A stretch of DNA of 43,573 bases from Lachnospiraceae bacterium (GTDB lineage Bacteria; Bacillota; Clostridia; Lachnospirales; Lachnospiraceae): the NCBI GenBank assembly GCA_017441265.1, contig JAFRYE010000009.1, positions 1-43,573 on the forward strand. Reading direction: 5' to 3'. Positions 24,975 through 35,129 of the stretch are shown here, piece by piece. The notes below the pieces were generated by a model. It was not told the DNA's origin. It saw only the letters and a program-made list of their open reading frames with translations, and ran no database searches. Numbering within the stretch: the first letter of the stretch is position 1; each line of letters opens with the position of its first letter. The position numbers and the translations under genes were made by a program.

Positions 24975-26981
24975 TTACAGGATCTCCGCTCCTGCCGGCA
25001 TATCCTTCTCCGGCGTCATCAGCGAGAGATTTCCGTCTGCGTCCTCAGCGCACAGAAGCATGCCTTCGGACTCGATTCCCGCAAGCTTCGCCGGCTTTAA
25101 GTTGGCCAGCACCATGACGCGCTTTCCGACCATCTCGGCCGCGCTGTAGTGCTGCTTGATCCCCGATACGATCTGCAGGACTTTGCTGCCCACCTGCACC
25201 TTCGAGCACAGGAGTTTCTTGGACTTCGGAACTTCCTCGCACGCGAGGATCACACCCACGCGGAACTGCAGTTTCGCGAACTCGTCGTAGGAAACCTCGG
25301 GTTTTTGCTCCACATCAACGACAGCGACGGCATTTTCCGAAGCCGCGCTCGCTTCCGGCGCCGCACCGGCGGCAGCCTGCTCCGCCTCGTACTCGGCCTT
25401 CTGCTTTGCCTGGATCTCCGCGATCTTCGGAGCGATCTCCGCAAAATCAATGCGAGCGAACAGGATCTCGGGCTTGTCGGTCACGGTCGCGCCGCTCTCG
25501 TAGAGGCCGAAGCGGTCGAGCGTCTCGTATGCGCGGATCTCGGTGTTGAGCTGTGCGACGATCTTGGCCGCGGTCTCGGGAAGGAAGCTCTCCAGAAGGC
25601 TCGCGCCGATCACGATGGACTCCGTCAGGTTGTACAAAACCTCGGCAAGGCGGTCTTTCTTCGCCTCATCCTTGGCCAGCGCCCACGGCATCGTCTCGTC
25701 GATGTATTTGTTGCAGCGCTTGAACAGCGCGAAGATCTCAGTGATGGCATCGGCCACGCGCAGATCTTCCATCTTGGCGTTCACACGGTCGCGCGTGCCG
25801 GTCACAACGGCCTTCAGGTCGTCGTCCACCGCCTCTGTCGCGCCGGTTCTGCTCACGACACCGCCGAAGTACTTGTTGCTCATGGAGATCGTGCGGTTCA
25901 CGAGGTTGCCGAGAGTGTTCGCAAGGTCGGAATTCGTGCGCTCCGTCACAAGCTCCCACGTGATCACGCCGTCGTTGTCAAACGGCATCTCATGCAGCAC
26001 GAAATACCGAACGGCGTCCACGCCGAACAGCGAGATCAGATCGTCCGCATAGATCACGTTGCCCTTGGATTTGCTCATCTTGTCGCCGCCCTGCAGAAGC
26101 CATGGGTGTCCGAACACCTGCTTCGGGAGCGGCTCGCCGAGAGCCATCAGCCAGATCGGCCAGTAGATCGTATGGAACCGGATGATGTCCTTGCCGATCA
26201 GATGCAGGTTTGCCGGCCAGTACTTCACGTACTGCTCCGTGCTGTTGCCGTCCGCATCGTAACCGACGCCGGTGATATAGTTGGTGAGCGCATCCATCCA
26301 CACAAAGATGGTGTGCCTGTCGTCGAAATCCACCGGGATGCCCCATTTTACGGACGTTCTCGACACGCACAGATCCTGCAGACCGGGAAGAAGGAAGTTG
26401 TTCATCATCTCGTTCTTGCGGGATACCGGCTGAATGAACTCCGGATGGGAATTGATGTGCTCGATCAGGCGCGGAGCATACTTGCTTGCGCGCAGGAAAT
26501 ACGCCTCCTCGCTGGCGGGATGCACCTCGCGGCCGCAGTCGGGGCATTTTCCGTCCTTGAGCTGGGACTCGGTCCAGAAGGACTCGCACGGCGTACAGTA
26601 CATTCCGTGCTACTCGCTCTTGTAGAGGGCGCCCTGATCGTGCAGTCTGCGGAAGATCTTCTGCATCTGCTTCACATGGTAATCGTCCGTGGTGCGGATA
26701 AATTTGTCGTAGGTCACATTCAGATGATCGCAGATCGCCTTGATCTTGCCGGCGATATCATCCACGTATGCCTTGGGCTCGATGCCCTTTGCCGCCGCCT
26801 TCTCCTCGATCTTCTGACCGTGCTCGTCGGTTCCGGTCTGGAAGAAGACGTCGTAGCCCTGGCTTCTCTTGAAGCGGGCGATGCTGTCCGCAAGAACGAT
26901 CTCGTAGGTGTTGCCGATGTGCGGCACACCGGACGCGTACGCGATTGCGGTTGTGATGTAATACGGTGTCTTTTCTGCCAT
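24975..26981 (-). CDS. metG: Methionyl-tRNA synthetase, interrupted by in-frame TAG
   Basis: MetRS charges tRNA(Met). The full frame would code for 668 residues: HIGH-type PHIGN (20-24), a four-Cys zinc knuckle (CTPC, CPDC), KMSKSKGN, an anticodon-binding helical domain and a C-terminal tRNA-binding EMAP-like domain (KLQFRVGVIL). Codon 124 is TAG (26610-26612), in YKSE*HGMYCTPC, where homologues have Tyr, so one base (TAC or TAT to TAG) explains it. TAG is used as a normal stop by nearby genes. A downstream ATG at 26603 could allow reinitiation of the rest. It may be a sequencing error, a suppressed nonsense codon, a split enzyme or a pseudogene. GGAGG precedes the ATG. Confidence 0.88.
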
Positions 26982-27035
26982 GATAAATGTCCTCCTGTTT
27001 CGTGTCTGCGGTTCCGTCTCCCGGATTTGCCGGCG

Positions 27036-27328
27036 AAAAAAATACAGCTCCCGCCTTGTATAAAGACGAGAGCTGTTACGCTTCGTGGTACCACTTTATT
27101 TCGCATATTGCTATGCCTCAGCGACTGCGGAGCACCCGGAAAATGAGTGTCTCGACAGCCTCGCGCGCTAACGGGCGCACCCGGCGGAACCTAAGCGCCA
27201 TCGCGCCTCGCCCCCGCGGCTCCGGGACCATGTTCCCGATATCGTTCCCCGTGTCCGTTCTCAGCTTCCCGGATTCTCTGTAGCGGATTCGTATCGATAC
27301 TCTTCCCTTCATCGCCGACCTATGGAAT
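27036..27328 (-). promoter_or_regulatory. T-box riboswitch leader of metG, Met specifier
   Basis: The leader reads, 5' to 3', GATGAAGGGAAGAGTA (AGTA region of stem I), CAGAGAATCCGGG, then GGGAACATGGTCCC with a candidate AUG specifier (27229-27231). Next come the T-box sequence AAAGTGGTACCACGAAG (TGGTACCA at 27086-27093) and a terminator hairpin ACAGCTC.../...GGGAGCTGT with seven Ts (27037-27076). T-boxes read uncharged tRNA; an AUG specifier fits the following gene. Transcription should continue into metG when tRNA(Met) is uncharged. A copy of the GGAAAATG word (27138-27145) sits between stem I and the antiterminator. Confidence 0.88.
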
Positions 27329-27335
27329 TGTTCAT

Positions 27336-27365
27336 ACTATACACCCGGCCGGCGGCGTTTGTCAA
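27336..27365 (-). promoter_or_regulatory. Promoter of the T-box/metG transcript
   Basis: Minus strand TTGACA (27360-27365), 18 bases, TATAGT (27336-27341). The -35 lies in the loop of a small CCGGCG/CGCCG hairpin right after the stop codon of the upstream lipoprotein gene. Confidence 0.75.
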
Positions 27366-27381
27366 TCGCCGGTTGTGAGTG

Positions 27382-28944
27382 TCAATCTTCGTTCAGTCTT
27401 CTCTTTAAAGCACTGCTGAAATCGATCAGCTCGCGAAGGTTTTCGTCGGCCAGATCAACTTTCCAGTTGAGATAGCCGCTTGCATCGAGCGTTCCTGTGA
27501 GCCTTCCGTTTGCCTTCTTCATCACATCGGAATGAGCCCCCGTAAAATAGACAATGTCCTTCCACTCATTCCGGGCCTTCTCCTCCGTCGCGGCATTTCC
27601 GTTCGCATCAACGATGAACTGGATCTCTCCGTTGGCGATCACAACGGTAAACTTTGCGCCTACGGGAGCGTCGATTTCCGGATCCACTGCGATTTTTTCC
27701 GCAGCCGCGATACACTCATCCAGCATACTGACATCCGTGGACATCCGGCTCTTCTCAACATATGCCTTGTAGGCCGGGAATACCGCATCTGCAATCTGTG
27801 TGAGGCTTCTGGTATCGGACGGAGCTGCCACCGCGAACGTACCGGGCTCCAGACGGAATTGAAGATTGATGTTGCCGATCTTTGCCGCCGTATCCGCAGG
27901 CAGCAGAACACCGGTCTTCACGGTGTAACCGGTATCGTCCGCAACAACGCTGATCGTCGTCTCGGACGGATCCTTCGTCGATTTGGAAAATGATTCCGCC
28001 GCCTCTTCAAGGAGTTTCGAAACCTCGGTGACCGTGCGATCCGCCGTTTCTTCCGTCGCCCCGGCAAAGCCGAAAATGCTGAACGGAGAAAGTTTTGCCT
28101 GCGAAAGTTTCTCGCCGATGATCTTGTCGTAATCCTGCTTTTTCACCTCTTCGAACATTGCGGCAAACTGTTCGGGCTTTACTTCGTCCGCCGCGTATTT
28201 TTCGACGATCGCGGTCAGCTCATCCTCGTAGCTTTCGAACAGTCCGGCCATATACTTGTTCCAGTCGATCTTTCCGAGCTTGTCCGGAACGTCCGACATC
28301 TCGGTCATAATATTCTTAAGCTCGGCGTCCGAAAACTCCTTCAGTGACGTGAACATGCGGGCGTAATCTTCGTTGGTCTTCACGATAACCTTGTAATCGC
28401 CGTCCTCGCCTTGCGTCTGCAGCCCCTTGATCATCTTCTCAAAGAATCCGAAGAAATTGCTGTTATTCTCGCTCGGAATGATAATGTCCATAATACCTTC
28501 CGGCAACGGGATCTCATACCATCCGTCCAGTTTCGCGCCCTCGACTTTCGTCGACAGCAAACTGCCGTTTTCCGGGAACAACGCTGCCAGGTTGATGTAC
28601 GCCTTGTTGCCGGTGATCCGGAACAGTTCCGCCGAGATAATCTTATTCTCGACGCCCGCTCTCGCCGTCGCATAGTCAAGGCCTATGGACGTCTTCTTGC
28701 TGTCCCTGTCATACACGATGTCCAACGCAACGGAGATGGTCTCGTTTCCCGCGATGTTGCCCTCGATATGAAGCTTGCCGGCTTTTGTATTCCGCATCGC
28801 CTCCATCATCTCCGGGATCGTGCCCTTCACGATCGCGGGCTTCTCCGATTCCTTCTCTTTTTTCTTTTTATCTCCGCAACCGGCGAGCAGACTCGCGATC
28901 AGGCAGAGCATCAAAAGTATTGCCGTAACCTTTTTTGTTCTCAT
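27382..28944 (-). CDS. Lipoprotein of unknown function
   Basis: The 520 residues have signal peptide MRTKKVTAILLMLCLIASLLAGC with a clear lipobox (Cys 23) and a Lys-rich spacer (DKKKKEKESEK). A long mature part has alternating strand-rich and helical regions, with segments such as KLHIEGNIAGNETISVALD, DGWYEIPLP and later NINLQFRLEPG. The pattern of repeated amphipathic strands resembles LolA/LppX-type or DUF-type cell-surface lipoproteins, but I do not recognise the family. AAGGGGG precedes the ATG and the promoter at 28991-29019 is strong. Confidence 0.8.
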   Translation of the reverse strand: MRTKKVTAILLMLCLIASLLAGCGDKKKKEKESEKPAIVKGTIPEMMEAMRNTKAGKLHIEGNIAGNETISVALDIVYDRDSKKTSIGLDYATARAGVENKIISAELFRITGNKAYINLAALFPENGSLLSTKVEGAKLDGWYEIPLPEGIMDIIIPSENNSNFFGFFEKMIKGLQTQGEDGDYKVIVKTNEDYARMFTSLKEFSDAELKNIMTEMSDVPDKLGKIDWNKYMAGLFESYEDELTAIVEKYAADEVKPEQFAAMFEEVKKQDYDKIIGEKLSQAKLSPFSIFGFAGATEETADRTVTEVSKLLEEAAESFSKSTKDPSETTISVVADDTGYTVKTGVLLPADTAAKIGNINLQFRLEPGTFAVAAPSDTRSLTQIADAVFPAYKAYVEKSRMSTDVSMLDECIAAAEKIAVDPEIDAPVGAKFTVVIANGEIQFIVDANGNAATEEKARNEWKDIVYFTGAHSDVMKKANGRLTGTLDASGYLNWKVDLADENLRELIDFSSALKRRLNED

Positions 28945-28990
28945 GTTACAATCCCCCTTCCTCCCTTGCGGGATAAATCTAAGTTCTTAC

Positions 28991-29019
28991 AGTATAACAG
29001 AAAAAAACGAAAAAATCAA
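28991..29019 (-). promoter_or_regulatory. Promoter of the unknown lipoprotein gene
   Basis: Minus strand TTGATT (29014-29019), 17 bases, TATACT (28991-28996), with a T-rich spacer. Confidence 0.7.
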
Positions 29020-29050
29020 TTCCACCCCCCTGCGCGGAGTCCGGCCTCCC

Positions 29051-29079
29051 TTGAAAAGCGCGGCGCAGCGGTATATAAT
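29051..29079 (+). promoter_or_regulatory. Promoter of the bactofilin-like gene
   Basis: TTGAAA (29051-29056), 17 bases, TATAAT (29074-29079). The leader contains one copy of the GGAAAATG word (29093-29100, reversed). Confidence 0.75.
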
Positions 29080-29144
29080 AGGACGAAATCATCATTTTCC
29101 GAAATATCCGATGCTTCGAAAAACGACCGAAAGGAGTCGCGCCG

Positions 29145-29915
29145 ATGATCTACATTCCACCGTCCGGCCGCACGTACAACGGCAGTTACGTGCCGTCGCT
29201 CACCTGCGACGGCGTCATTACGCTCATCTGCAACGTCACCTGCGAGACGCTCATTCTGGACGGTGTCATCAGCTCCAATTACAACGCCCGCGTCGGCGCG
29301 CTGGACGCCACCGGAAAAGTCTGTTTCCGCGGAGGCATCGGCGCGCGCAATGCCGTCTGGCACGGCTACTCCGACCTTCAGGGCAACATGACGATCTCCT
29401 CCCTGCTGCAGATCAGCGGCAACTTTCGCTCCCGCAGCGAGATCATCGCCGGAAGCGTCGACCTCGAGGGCAACATCCGGATCGACGGGCGCCTCACGGC
29501 CTCCCAGATCACCGGTTGCGCACAGCTCGGCCTCGGCATCACCAACGCCAAAGTTTTCGTCGTCGATTTCCGCGAGCAGAGCCGCATCGCAAAGCTGACC
29601 GGCTCGAACATCATCATTCACCGCGCGCCCTTTAGCCTGATGACGCGGCTTTTCTTAAACCGCGTAGCGTCCCAAAGCACCTTCCTGGACATTCCCGGCG
29701 GTATCACCGGCGACTATATCGACATTGAGCACGTGCGGGCGGAAACCGTGACCGGCGCCGACGTCAACATCGGCCCGGGCTGCATCATCAACACCGTCCG
29801 CTACCGCGACCACATCTACATCGACGAGAACGCCTGGGTCGGCAAATACGAAGCCTTCGACGATCCCGACGACTCCGAAAGCTCCGGTTCCGACAGCAAT
29901 TCGGACGATCACTGA
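29145..29915 (+). CDS. Bactofilin-like polymer-forming beta-helix protein
   Basis: The 256 residues have many short strand-turn repeats rich in G, I and V (DLQGNMTISSLLQISGNF, GSVDLEGNIRIDGRLTASQI) and end with TVTGADVNIGPGCIINTVRY, then HIYIDENAWVGKYE. This spacing is typical of bactofilin-type polymer-forming proteins of Clostridia, which assemble into cytosolic or membrane-associated filaments. There is no signal peptide. An acidic Ser/Asp tail closes the protein. AAAGGAG precedes the start. It lies next to the flotillin gene; the assignment is from pattern only. Confidence 0.72.
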   Translation: MIYIPPSGRTYNGSYVPSLTCDGVITLICNVTCETLILDGVISSNYNARVGALDATGKVCFRGGIGARNAVWHGYSDLQGNMTISSLLQISGNFRSRSEIIAGSVDLEGNIRIDGRLTASQITGCAQLGLGITNAKVFVVDFREQSRIAKLTGSNIIIHRAPFSLMTRLFLNRVASQSTFLDIPGGITGDYIDIEHVRAETVTGADVNIGPGCIINTVRYRDHIYIDENAWVGKYEAFDDPDDSESSGSDSNSDDH

Positions 29916-29950
29916 ACGAATTTTCCGCGCCCCGTGCGCGCACACAACGG

Positions 29951-29997
29951 CCTCAGCCGCCTCGGAAACATCCACTGCGGTTGAGGTTTCTTTTTTA
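29951..29997 (+). terminator. Terminator of the bactofilin-like gene
   Basis: The 10-bp stem CCTCAGCCGC / GCGGTTGAGG (one G-U pair) is followed by TTTCTTTTTT. Confidence 0.85.
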
Positions 29998-30073
29998 CAT
30001 ATAGGAAAATGCGCGTATGCGGTAACATGAGACAAGCGATTCATTTTCAGATAAATACGGATCGGAAATTTGG

Positions 30074-30139
30074 TTTAACAAATGTTAAATAAGATTTAAC
30101 AATTTTCCCCTTCCTTTTTCCTCTGCAATGTTATATAAT
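30074..30139 (+). promoter_or_regulatory. Flotillin gene control region with TTTAACA array
   Basis: A perfect 16-bp palindrome TTTAACAAATGTTAAA (30074-30089) is followed by a third direct TTTAACA (30095-30101). A TATAAT at 30134-30139 has no good -35 at 17 bases. The array sits about 45 bases upstream of the -10, where an activator or repressor could act. Confidence 0.55.
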
Positions 30140-30199
30140 TGTGGAAACGCCGGACGAACGGGGTGTTTGGTCCGGCACACAACGAAAGGGGGATACTCC

Positions 30200-31768
30200 A
30201 TGTTATCATTTCTACTGTTTGACGATCTGACCTCGGTAGCAACCCTGGTGCTGATCGCAATCGCCATCGTCGCCGTACTTATCTTTATCGCCGGCTACGT
30301 TAAGGCTCCGCCGGATATGGCATACATCATTTCCGGTATGAAACACAAGTCCAAGGTAGTCATCGGACGCGCTTCCTTCCGCTTCCCGTTCTTCGAGCGT
30401 ATGGATAAGCTGAATCTCCGTTTGATCCCGATCGACGTTAAGACCAGCAACGCCGTTCCGACCGCAGACTACATCAACATCAACGTTGATGCAACTGTCA
30501 ATGTCAAGATCAGTAACGAGCCGGACAAGCTTCGCCTCGCTGCCGAGAACTTCCTGAACAAACCCACCGACTATGTCGCTGCCGTAGCGCGCGAAGTGCT
30601 CGAAGGTAACGTTCGTGAGATCGTCGGTAAGATGAAGCTCGAAGAGATGGTTTCCGATCGTCAGAAGTTCGCTAACCTCGTTAAGGAAAATGCGGAGCCC
30701 GACCTTGCGGCCATGGGTCTCGACATCATCTCCTTCAACGTTCAGAACTTCGTGGACGGCAATGAAGTCATTGAGAACCTCGGTATTGATAATATCGTAA
30801 AGATCAAGAAGGCTGCTGCGATCGCACGCGCCGAGTCCGAGAGAGACATCAAGGTTGCTCAGGCTGCTGCGGACAAAGAGTCCAACGATGCAGCGGTTCT
30901 GGCGCAGACCGAGATCGCAAAGAAGCAGAACGAACTCGCCATCAAGAAATCCGAGCTGCAGCTCGATGCCGACACCAAGAAGGCTATGGCCGACGCGGCA
31001 TACGAGATCCAGAAGGAAGAGCAGCGTAAGACGATCGAGATCACGACGGCCAATGCTAACATTGCCCGTCAGGAGCGCGAGATCGAATTGCAGGAGAAGG
31101 CCGTAGCCGTTAAGGAACGCGCCCTCGAAGCAGAGATCAAGAAACAGGCCGAGGCCGACAAGTATGCTGCACAGCAGAAGGCCGACGCCATCCTGTACCA
31201 GCGTCAGAAAGACGCAGAGGCTAAGCAGTTTGAGGCACAGCGTGAAGCTGAGGCTCGCAAGGCGCAGGCAGCTGCCGATCGTTTTGCAAAAGAGCAGGAA
31301 GCTGAAGGTATCCGCGCCGTAGGTGAGGCAGAGGCTAAGGCCATCGAGGCCAAGGGTCTTGCCGAGGCTCAGGCGATGGAGAAGAAGGCTGAGGCGTACG
31401 CGAAGTACAACAAGGCCGCAGTTGCCGAGATGATGATCCGGGTTCTTCCCGAGATCGCCGCTCAGGTTGCTGCTCCTCTTCAGCAGATTGACAAGATCAC
31501 GATCATCGGCGGCGGCGAAGGCGGCACGAACGGTGTTGATCAGGTGGCCGGCAACGTGCCCGTAGTAATGGCTAAGGTGTTTGAGTCCATGAAGCAGGCA
31601 ACCGGCATCGACCTCGCCAACATCATCAACGCCGAGTCCTACGACGCTAAGGTGAACCGCAACATCAACGTGACCGGACTTGAGAACGCAACGACCATCG
31701 TTACGGACGGCAAGACTGTCGCGGGCGCTGCGGAAGGCAACGAGCCGATTCTCCCGGCAACGGAGTAA
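30200..31768 (+). CDS. Flotillin-like protein (SPFH/band 7)
   Basis: Flotillins organise membrane microdomains. The 522 residues have one N-terminal membrane segment (about 12-34, VATLVLIAIAIVAVLIFIAGY) and an SPFH domain (about 35-200, with PPDMAYIISGMKHKSKVVIGR read in two parts). A long Ala/Glu/Lys-rich coiled coil follows (about 215-420) with GEAEAKAIEAKGLAEAQAM, then a Gly-rich C-terminal tail. The ATG at 30200 has AAAGGGGG; an upstream in-frame start at 30128 is unsupported. It matches FloT/YuaG-type proteins, but no NfeD-like partner gene is adjacent. Confidence 0.92.
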   Translation: MLSFLLFDDLTSVATLVLIAIAIVAVLIFIAGYVKAPPDMAYIISGMKHKSKVVIGRASFRFPFFERMDKLNLRLIPIDVKTSNAVPTADYININVDATVNVKISNEPDKLRLAAENFLNKPTDYVAAVAREVLEGNVREIVGKMKLEEMVSDRQKFANLVKENAEPDLAAMGLDIISFNVQNFVDGNEVIENLGIDNIVKIKKAAAIARAESERDIKVAQAAADKESNDAAVLAQTEIAKKQNELAIKKSELQLDADTKKAMADAAYEIQKEEQRKTIEITTANANIARQEREIELQEKAVAVKERALEAEIKKQAEADKYAAQQKADAILYQRQKDAEAKQFEAQREAEARKAQAAADRFAKEQEAEGIRAVGEAEAKAIEAKGLAEAQAMEKKAEAYAKYNKAAVAEMMIRVLPEIAAQVAAPLQQIDKITIIGGGEGGTNGVDQVAGNVPVVMAKVFESMKQATGIDLANIINAESYDAKVNRNINVTGLENATTIVTDGKTVAGAAEGNEPILPATE

Positions 31769-31805
31769 CCGGATCGCAGCCGGACGATTCCGGAAAAACC
31801 ACAGA

Positions 31806-31838
31806 GGGCTGTCGCACACTGCGGCAGCCTTCTTTTTG
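31806..31838 (+). terminator. Terminator of the flotillin gene
   Basis: The 10-bp stem GGCTGTCGCA / TGCGGCAGCC (loop CAC, one wobble) is followed by TTCTTTTT. Confidence 0.88.
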
Positions 31839-31962
31839 CGGTCGACGGCCGCCGGTGCGGTCATTTTCCGAAAAATAGTTTTTGGCTTGAAACGCAACCG
31901 TCCGATAGACTGAACCTATGGAAAGCGCGGTAAAAAAGGAATCCCTCCGCCGTCGAAAACTG

Positions 31963-31991
31963 TTGTAAAACCCTGCAGGTTATGGTATTTT
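31963..31991 (+). promoter_or_regulatory. Candidate promoter of the MetY gene
   Basis: TTGTAA (31963-31968), 17 bases, TATTTT (31986-31991). No S-box or T-box leader is visible before the gene; the leader carries one GGAAAATG copy at 32025-32032. Confidence 0.55.
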
Positions 31992-32054
31992 AGTAAATCA
32001 TGGGTAAAACCCGGAAACCGCCGCGGAAAATGCGGTCAAGGAGGTATTGAGACA

Positions 32055-33326
32055 ATGTCCGAAATTGAGACCAAATGTATTCACGAAGGCTGGAAGCCTT
32101 CGCAGGGAGAGCCCAGACAGCTCCCGATCTACCAAAGCACGACCTTTAAGTATGATACCAGCGACGCCATGGGCGCGCTGTTCGATCTGGAGGCTTCGGG
32201 ATACTTCTACACGAGACTTCAGAATCCCACCAACGACGCCGTTGCGGCGAAGATTACCGCGATGGAGGGCGGCTTTGCAGGCATGCTGACATCTTCCGGT
32301 CAGGCCGCAAACTTCTACGCCGTATTTAACATCTGCGAGTGCGGTGACAGCTTCCTCGCGTCGACGGCGATCTACGGCGGCACCTACAACCTCTTCGGCG
32401 TGACGATGAAGAAGATGGGCATCGAGTGCATTTTCTTTGATCAGGACAGCACCGACGAGGAGATCGAGGCACTGATCAAGCCCAACACCAAGTGCATTTT
32501 CGGCGAGACCATCACGAACCCTACCGTGACGATCTTCGATATCGAGCGCTTCGCAAAACTGGCTCACAAGCACGGTATGCCGCTCATCATCGACAACACC
32601 TTCGCAACGCCCGTCAACTGCCGCCCGATCGAGTGGGGCTGCGACATCGTGACGCACTCGACGACAAAGTACATGGACGGCCACGCGGTGTGCGTCGGCG
32701 GCGCTATCGTGGACAGCGGCAACTTTGACTGGGAAGCCAACGCTGAGCGTTTCCCGGGTCTCACGACGCCCGACGAGTCCTACCACGGTCTCACCTACAC
32801 GAAGAAATTCGGCAAGGGCGCTTACATCACCAAAGCTACAAGCCAGCTGATGCGCGACTTCGGTTCCATCCAGTCCCCGCAGAATGCATTTTACCTTAAC
32901 CTCGGCCTTGAGAGCCTGCCGCTTCGCATGGAGCGCCACTGCAGCAACGCTCTGGCAGTTGCGAAGTATCTCGCAGGCAACGACAAGGTTGCCTGGGTTC
33001 ACTACGCAGGTCTCGAGGGCGACAAGAATTACGAGCTCGCCAAGAAGTACTGCCCGAAGGGCACCTGCGGCGTTATCGCCTTCGGCATCAAGGGCGGCCG
33101 TCAGGCTTCCATCGATTTCATGGACAGCCTCAAGTTCATCACGATCGTAACCCACGTTGCGGATGCGAAGACCTGCCTTCTTCATCCGGCAAGCCATACG
33201 CACCGTCAGCTCACGGACGAGCAGCTCATTGAAGCCGGAGTTGCACCGGATCTCATCCGTCTCTCCGTCGGTCTCGAGAACATCGACGACATCCTCGCCG
33301 ACCTGAAGCAGGCATTCGGCGAATAA
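32055..33326 (+). CDS. metY: O-acetylhomoserine aminocarboxypropyltransferase/cysteine synthase family
   Basis: This PLP enzyme (423 residues) makes homocysteine from O-acetylhomoserine and sulfide, the direct sulfhydrylation route to methionine. It begins ETKCIHEGWKPSQGEPRQLPIYQSTTF (shown in part), with YTRLQNPTN, the PLP-phosphate loop TSSGQAA, and the Schiff-base Lys 205 in HSTTKYMDGH. The C-terminal TCLLHPASHTHRQL and LIRLSVGLENIDD are typical of the Cys/Met metabolism PLP family. Its size and sequence favour MetY over cystathionine gamma-synthase. CAAGGAGG lies before the start. It is monocistronic with its own terminator. Confidence 0.93.
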   Translation: MSEIETKCIHEGWKPSQGEPRQLPIYQSTTFKYDTSDAMGALFDLEASGYFYTRLQNPTNDAVAAKITAMEGGFAGMLTSSGQAANFYAVFNICECGDSFLASTAIYGGTYNLFGVTMKKMGIECIFFDQDSTDEEIEALIKPNTKCIFGETITNPTVTIFDIERFAKLAHKHGMPLIIDNTFATPVNCRPIEWGCDIVTHSTTKYMDGHAVCVGGAIVDSGNFDWEANAERFPGLTTPDESYHGLTYTKKFGKGAYITKATSQLMRDFGSIQSPQNAFYLNLGLESLPLRMERHCSNALAVAKYLAGNDKVAWVHYAGLEGDKNYELAKKYCPKGTCGVIAFGIKGGRQASIDFMDSLKFITIVTHVADAKTCLLHPASHTHRQLTDEQLIEAGVAPDLIRLSVGLENIDDILADLKQAFGE

Positions 33327-33370
33327 AACACATTCGGATACGACATCGGATCCGAAATCCCAAAAGATAC

Positions 33371-33408
33371 GAAAGCGCTCACCGATTTGATGCGGCGGGC
33401 GCTTTTTT
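33371..33408 (+). terminator. Terminator of the MetY gene
   Basis: The 9-bp stem AAAGCGCTC / GGGCGCTTT (one wobble, 16-base loop) runs into six Ts. Confidence 0.8.
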
Positions 33409-33432
33409 GTCGTAAATTACTTCTTTTTCCGA

Positions 33433-33485
33433 TTGACATCGAAAAATGCCTGTGCTATGATTTAGATGTTTAATTAGACATCTAA
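33433..33485 (+). promoter_or_regulatory. marR promoter and operator
   Basis: TTGACA (33433-33438), 17 bases, TATGAT (33456-33461). Directly after the -10 lies the inverted repeat TTAGATGT-8 bases-ACATCTAA (33462-33485), a classic place and form for a MarR autorepressor site. Confidence 0.8.
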
Positions 33486-33502
33486 TCGAGGAGGTGCCGC
33501 TA

Positions 33503-35028
<1,526 letters not shown>

Positions 35029-35060
35029 TAAGCAAATAACATTTTCATGATAATACTCCA

Positions 35061-35092
35061 AAGAGCCCGATGCACTGTCGCACCGGGCTCTT
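35061..35092. terminator. Bidirectional terminator between esterase and aro operon
   Basis: The 9-bp stem AAGAGCCCG / CGGGCTCTT is followed by TTCTTATCTTCTT on the plus strand. The minus side has only a short T run, so it is better for the esterase transcript. Confidence 0.7.
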
Positions 35093-35129
35093 CTTATCTT
35101 CTTCGTATTCTCTTTCTTCGGAAAATGAC

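Noticed and set aside
26610-26612. Genetic code change with TAG read as an amino acid throughout
   Set aside because: TAG ends the MATE, rqcP and divIC genes in this window, and no other gene contains an internal TAG.
25149-27146. Very long plus-strand open frame opposite metG, and a similar one at 3852-5129
   Set aside because: They are shadows of high-GC codon bias on the true strand, with Arg/His/Leu-rich nonsense content and no ribosome sites.
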